This document shows positions 32,276 to 35,874 of a stretch of 35,874 nt of DNA, piece after piece. The position numbers and the translations under genes are program-made. The stretch covers positions 1 to 35,874 of the forward strand of contig JANQGJ010000008.1 of assembly GCA_028277395.1 (NCBI GenBank). The letters are read 5' to 3'. Position 1 is the first letter of the stretch, and each line of letters starts with the position of its first letter. The notes under the pieces were generated by a model. That model was given only the letters and a program-made list of their open reading frames with translations, ran no database searches and had not been told where the DNA came from. Source of the stretch: Bacteroidales bacterium. Lineage in GTDB: Bacteria; Bacteroidota; Bacteroidia; Bacteroidales; F082.

Positions 32276-35200
32276 ATGAAAAATATTTCTAAATTATCTT
32301 TATTGATGTTAGCTTTACTGGTATCTTCATCTGTTCTCTGGGCTCAGAATATGACCCCGGAAGAGAAAAAGTCCCATCAACAGCTGGAAATGCAGAAAGA
32401 AGCAGCCTTAGGGCCTGTGACCTATGCACCAAATGGTACTCGTGCCCAGGGAGACGATTGTACTGATCCCTATTCATACGGAAATATCAATGATCCGGCT
32501 CAGAATGGCTCAATAGTGAGTCTAGGTGAGCAATGGTATTCATTTACCGGCCCGGATGATATGACCGTAACTGTTTCGCTTTGCGGATCAGGTTATGACA
32601 CCAAACTGGAAGTTTGGTATGCTTGTTCTGACGGAACATATGCATTTTACAATGATGATGCATGTGGTACCCAGTCAGAGATTACAGGTATTCCTTTTGT
32701 AGGTGGTGCAACACACTATGTTAAAGTTTATGGCTTTAATACCTCTTCAGGTTCTTATACCCTAAGTATTACAGGTGTATTACCTCCTCCGGCTCCGGAT
32801 CCAATTACAGTTTTCCCTTTTAGCGAGGACTTTGAAAGTGGATCATTCCCTTCAACTATGGTTCCTGCACCAGCTACACTGTCTGGTCTAACACTAACTT
32901 CATATGCTGCAAATAGCTCAAGCTATGGAGCTATGTACGAAGGTGGCCCAAGTTCATGGGGCGCAACTCCAGGAGATGTGAACGCAGCATTTGCTTATGT
33001 TGATCACGTTGCAAAAATGGAGATGGAAATTGTACCATCAGGGCAACCAGGTATGATGATGATGGAATTTGACTTAACTCAAAGATATTCATTCAATAGT
33101 AATTACGAATGGTTCAGAGTATTGGTTAATGGAAACCCAATTGCGGATGTTGATGGTAATTTTTATCACCAGGCAAATTCTGCAACAGGCGACCCATGGT
33201 CACGTGTTGTATATGACCTGAGTGCATACCAGGTACTTCCAAATTTCTATTTAACACTTGAAAACTCAGCTAAATACGAATTCGATTATTACAACGATGG
33301 TGATTTAGGATGTGTTGATAACTTTGATCTGTATTATCTTCAGACAAGTAATGTTGAAGGTTATGTGTTTAATAGCGATGGGCATAGTATTGCAGGTGCA
33401 ACAGTATGGATAGAGGGGTTTCCTTCAACTACATCAGATTCAACAGGATATTACTTCCTGTCCCAATTTGCCGATGAGCAACAAGATGTTAATGCATATA
33501 AAGAAGGTTATAGCGTTACAACTGATAGTATCTATATTACTCCAGAAGGAATTACAAGCCATGATTTTGTTCTTCTTACACTGCCGGATCTTAGTATTAA
33601 CCCATGGTATTTTGACGAAATTTTGAATCCCAACGAATACTATTCTCAATGCATTGAACTAGTAAATTCAGGTGAAAAAGAATGTTACTGGGAGGCAGTT
33701 ATCCACTATCCCTCATCTTCATCTTCATCTGCTTCCGGGCCTTCAACAGTTGAATTACTTGATTTCAGTAACATCGATTATTCTGGGTCAAATGTATCTA
33801 CTATACCTGTTGGAAACGGACAGACAGCAAGCACCAGGGAAGGATTTGATTGTCCAGAAGGGACTGTATTTTCCAATCCTGCAGTAAACTCAGATGATGG
33901 TTATACATCTGATGCCGGTATGGGATTGATGTGTTACCAAAGCTTCTCAGGAGCCACAGGTGCCTTCAGAAAAGTAACTGTATGGGCTATTCACATATCT
34001 GCACCAGTAGGGCCACGTGAATTACTGGTTGAAGTATATGGTCCGGGATCAACTCCTGAAAATCTTGAAAGCTCAACTATTGCTACGGTTTATCCTGTAA
34101 ACACCGGAATCCAGTTTATGGGTTATTATGACACATATTCATATGAGGTTATTGTTCCTGTATCATCACTTGTTGATGGCTGGATAGGAGTACAAGCAAC
34201 AGATGGTTCGCCTACATTTTACTGGTTAAATACCAATGCTTCTCCTTCATATACAGCAATGCAGAATAATGCCGTAATTAGTGAGGGCCTTGCTATGTGT
34301 TTAAGTAACTCTGATATAACAGGGTGGTTATCATTAGGTGACAATAACGGAACTGTACAAGGTAACGGAAGTAGCCAGAATGTAACACTTAATTTTGACG
34401 CTACAGGTACCGAAGTAGATGAAGTGTATGAAGCAGCGATTACAATGACAACAACACCAGATGTTGGGACATTCCATATTCCTGTAACAATGACAATTTT
34501 TGGAGACCCATTAGTACCAGTAACAGGTTTATCTGTTACGCTTTCAAGTGGACAGTCTGGATTGACGGATTTATTCTGGAATTTTACCGGTAATCCTACT
34601 TTCCAATATTTTAAAGTGAAAAGAGATGGAGTTACTGTTGGGATAACAACAGATTTATTCTATACGGATTCCCTACCTGCATATGGAACATATTGTTATA
34701 CAGTAACTCCTGTATTTGACGAAGGAGATGGTGTACCAGCAGGTCCTAAATGTATTGACTGGTTAATTCCTGCATTATGCTGGAGTCCTTCAACATTATA
34801 TAATGAGCAGTACCCAGATTCACTGGAAATAGTATTACTTACTTTAGAGAACCGTGGTAATGATACGGTAGAATTTGTATTCCCTGACTATGTATCAGGA
34901 AGCAGATTTGCATGTGATATGCAGGTTGCACTATATGATTCTTATGGTGATGGCTGGAACGGTGGTTCACTTGACGTATTTGTTAATGGAAACCTTGTTC
35001 TTGATGATATTACCTTAACTGGTGGAAGTGGCCCTGAGTATTGGTCATTCCCAGTAGAAGGTGGTGATGATATTAGCACAGTTTATACACCAGGTGGTTG
35101 GCCATATGAAAACTCATATGAGTTTTATGATGGCGATGGTAACTTGATTTACACTGCAGGTGATGAAAGTATTCCTGAAGGAGTAGTGTATGGAACATGT

Positions 35201-35686
35201 CCTCAACCAAGTTTTATAACTAATGTAGTTCCTGCTATGGGACAGATTCCGGGAGGCGACTCATTAGATGTCATGCTTACTTATGATGCAACTGGATTCG
35301 CTGAAGGATTATGGTATTATTGGTTACAAATAGAAACCAATGATGAGCTAATGTTAAAGGATAGTATTAAGAGCAAAATGAATGTCATTATGAATCGTCA
35401 TGGTATCCCAATGTCAGGTGCTGGTGAATACGATTTACATATAGAAGATATAGTTTCATCAATCAGTGTATACCCAAATCCGGCACAGGATATGGTATCA
35501 ATTAGTTCAGAAGTTGAAATGACAAATATTATTATTACAAACTATATGGGGCAGGTAATTTATAAAAGTGTTCACTCAGGCACAAGAGTAGAGATAAATA
35601 CTGGTTCTTTTCAAGCCGGAATCTACATCATTAATATAAACACAGAAATAGGAACTGTTACTAAACATTTAATAATTAACAGATAA
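32276..35686 (+). CDS. Large T9SS-secreted multidomain adhesin-like protein
   Basis: The 1136-aa protein has a signal peptide (MKNISKLSLLMLALLVSSSVLWAQ). Next is a beta-sandwich of the kind found in bacterial pre-peptidase C-terminal regions (about residues 60-165, EQWYSFTGPDDMTVTVSLCGSGYDTKLEVW), then a jelly-roll/MAM-like segment (FPFSEDFESGSFPSTM, about 180-355). A carboxypeptidase-regulatory-like domain lies at about 360-430 (NVEGYVFNSDGHSIAGATVWIEG), followed by several Ig/FN3-like modules. Near residue 888 is the DSYGDGWNGG motif, seen in adhesin parts of gingipain-like and other Bacteroidota surface proteins. The protein ends with a type A T9SS sorting domain from ISVYPNPAQD (about residue 1062). 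No protease or glycosidase active site was recognised, so an adhesive or scaffolding role is the best guess. It follows the FISUMP gene by 70 nt on the same strand. Confidence 0.85.
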   Translation: MKNISKLSLLMLALLVSSSVLWAQNMTPEEKKSHQQLEMQKEAALGPVTYAPNGTRAQGDDCTDPYSYGNINDPAQNGSIVSLGEQWYSFTGPDDMTVTVSLCGSGYDTKLEVWYACSDGTYAFYNDDACGTQSEITGIPFVGGATHYVKVYGFNTSSGSYTLSITGVLPPPAPDPITVFPFSEDFESGSFPSTMVPAPATLSGLTLTSYAANSSSYGAMYEGGPSSWGATPGDVNAAFAYVDHVAKMEMEIVPSGQPGMMMMEFDLTQRYSFNSNYEWFRVLVNGNPIADVDGNFYHQANSATGDPWSRVVYDLSAYQVLPNFYLTLENSAKYEFDYYNDGDLGCVDNFDLYYLQTSNVEGYVFNSDGHSIAGATVWIEGFPSTTSDSTGYYFLSQFADEQQDVNAYKEGYSVTTDSIYITPEGITSHDFVLLTLPDLSINPWYFDEILNPNEYYSQCIELVNSGEKECYWEAVIHYPSSSSSSASGPSTVELLDFSNIDYSGSNVSTIPVGNGQTASTREGFDCPEGTVFSNPAVNSDDGYTSDAGMGLMCYQSFSGATGAFRKVTVWAIHISAPVGPRELLVEVYGPGSTPENLESSTIATVYPVNTGIQFMGYYDTYSYEVIVPVSSLVDGWIGVQATDGSPTFYWLNTNASPSYTAMQNNAVISEGLAMCLSNSDITGWLSLGDNNGTVQGNGSSQNVTLNFDATGTEVDEVYEAAITMTTTPDVGTFHIPVTMTIFGDPLVPVTGLSVTLSSGQSGLTDLFWNFTGNPTFQYFKVKRDGVTVGITTDLFYTDSLPAYGTYCYTVTPVFDEGDGVPAGPKCIDWLIPALCWSPSTLYNEQYPDSLEIVLLTLENRGNDTVEFVFPDYVSGSRFACDMQVALYDSYGDGWNGGSLDVFVNGNLVLDDITLTGGSGPEYWSFPVEGGDDISTVYTPGGWPYENSYEFYDGDGNLIYTAGDESIPEGVVYGTCPQPSFITNVVPAMGQIPGGDSLDVMLTYDATGFAEGLWYYWLQIETNDELMLKDSIKSKMNVIMNRHGIPMSGAGEYDLHIEDIVSSISVYPNPAQDMVSISSEVEMTNIIITNYMGQVIYKSVHSGTRVEINTGSFQAGIYIININTEIGTVTKHLIINR

Positions 35687-35770
35687 CTGTTCGATTTGAT
35701 CACTAATAATTTGCTAAAATCTGATATATATTAAAACACAGTTACAGGTTTTGTCGAAAATTTAAATATC

Positions 35771-35871
35771 AGAGGCCGTCTCAAAAGTAAAGGTTATGTG
35801 CTGTAGATTTCCATATTTGGAAAATCTTTCGGGCACCTACCCGAATACAAAAACCTTTTGAGACAGCCTCT
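35771..35871. repeat. Inverted-repeat element, 17-bp ends (IS-end-like / MITE or terminator)
   Basis: AGAGGCCGTCTCAAAAG (35771-35787) pairs with CTTTTGAGACAGCCTCT (35855-35871) with one mismatch, enclosing 67 nt that contain a smaller hairpin TCGGG/CCCGA near 35829-35844. GAGGCTGTCTCAAAAG-type ends closely resemble terminal inverted repeats of Bacteroidota insertion sequences (IS1182-like). No transposase fits in 101 bp, so it may be a MITE or a solo remnant. The hairpin followed by TTTT could also terminate the adhesin transcript. The window ends 3 nt later, so target duplications cannot be judged. Confidence 0.65.
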
Positions 35872-35874
35872 TTT

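Overview
The window looks like a piece of a Bacteroidota chromosome, most likely a Bacteroidales- or Marinilabiliales-like marine or anaerobic lineage. The evidence is low GC, type IX secretion (T9SS) C-terminal sorting domains on two large proteins (3581-5494 and 32276-35686), a FISUMP-domain protein with PKD-like repeats, an IPExxxVDY-family protein, and several TAnnTTTG -7 promoter boxes of the Bacteroidota type. Start codons generally lack Shine-Dalgarno sequences. No tRNA, rRNA or CRISPR array was seen.

Layout. 1-3.4 kb (minus strand) is a small accessory or defence patch. It holds a 14-bp minisatellite, a nucleotidyltransferase-HEPN fusion protein, an exact 97-bp duplication flanking gene debris, and a two-gene AAA-ATPase + RloB unit of the RloAB/AbiL type. 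3.5-7.7 kb holds a T9SS-exported S41-like peptidase, a single-pass membrane protein with a cytoplasmic helical, HTH-like domain and an extracytoplasmic sandwich domain, and a divergent small secreted protein. 7.7-12.7 kb is ordinary metabolism and small genes: an AbgT transporter, an NTF2-like secreted protein, a GNAT acetyltransferase, a small-membrane-protein/XRE-regulator operon with a palindromic operator over its promoter, a cytochrome-b-like four-helix protein, a Cys-rich small protein and a small membrane protein.

12.7-28.3 kb, all on the minus strand, is the centrepiece: a seven-gene, tightly spaced export operon. In transcription order it encodes an ABC ATPase; an ABC-2 permease fused to a degenerate M1-peptidase-like ectodomain and a golvesin-like domain; a TolC-type outer-membrane channel; a lipoprotein membrane-fusion adaptor; an RND pump; a second RND pump fused at its C-terminus to about six or seven extra membrane helices and a complete ABC ATPase (1590 aa); and an ABC-2 permease. 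One adaptor and one outer-membrane channel appear to serve two RND subunits and two ABC modules. Just upstream on the same strand is a small secreted protein built of four repeats with the core YI(D/E)DIPF, which could be a cargo, sensor or accessory of the exporter.

28.9-35.9 kb (plus strand) carries an IPExxxVDY protein, a YkvA/DUF1232 protein, a truncated pheS 3' fragment (minus strand), a PKD-repeat/FISUMP surface protein, a 1136-aa T9SS adhesin-like protein, and a terminal inverted-repeat element resembling IS ends or a terminator.

All family assignments are from reading the sequence; no database search was run.
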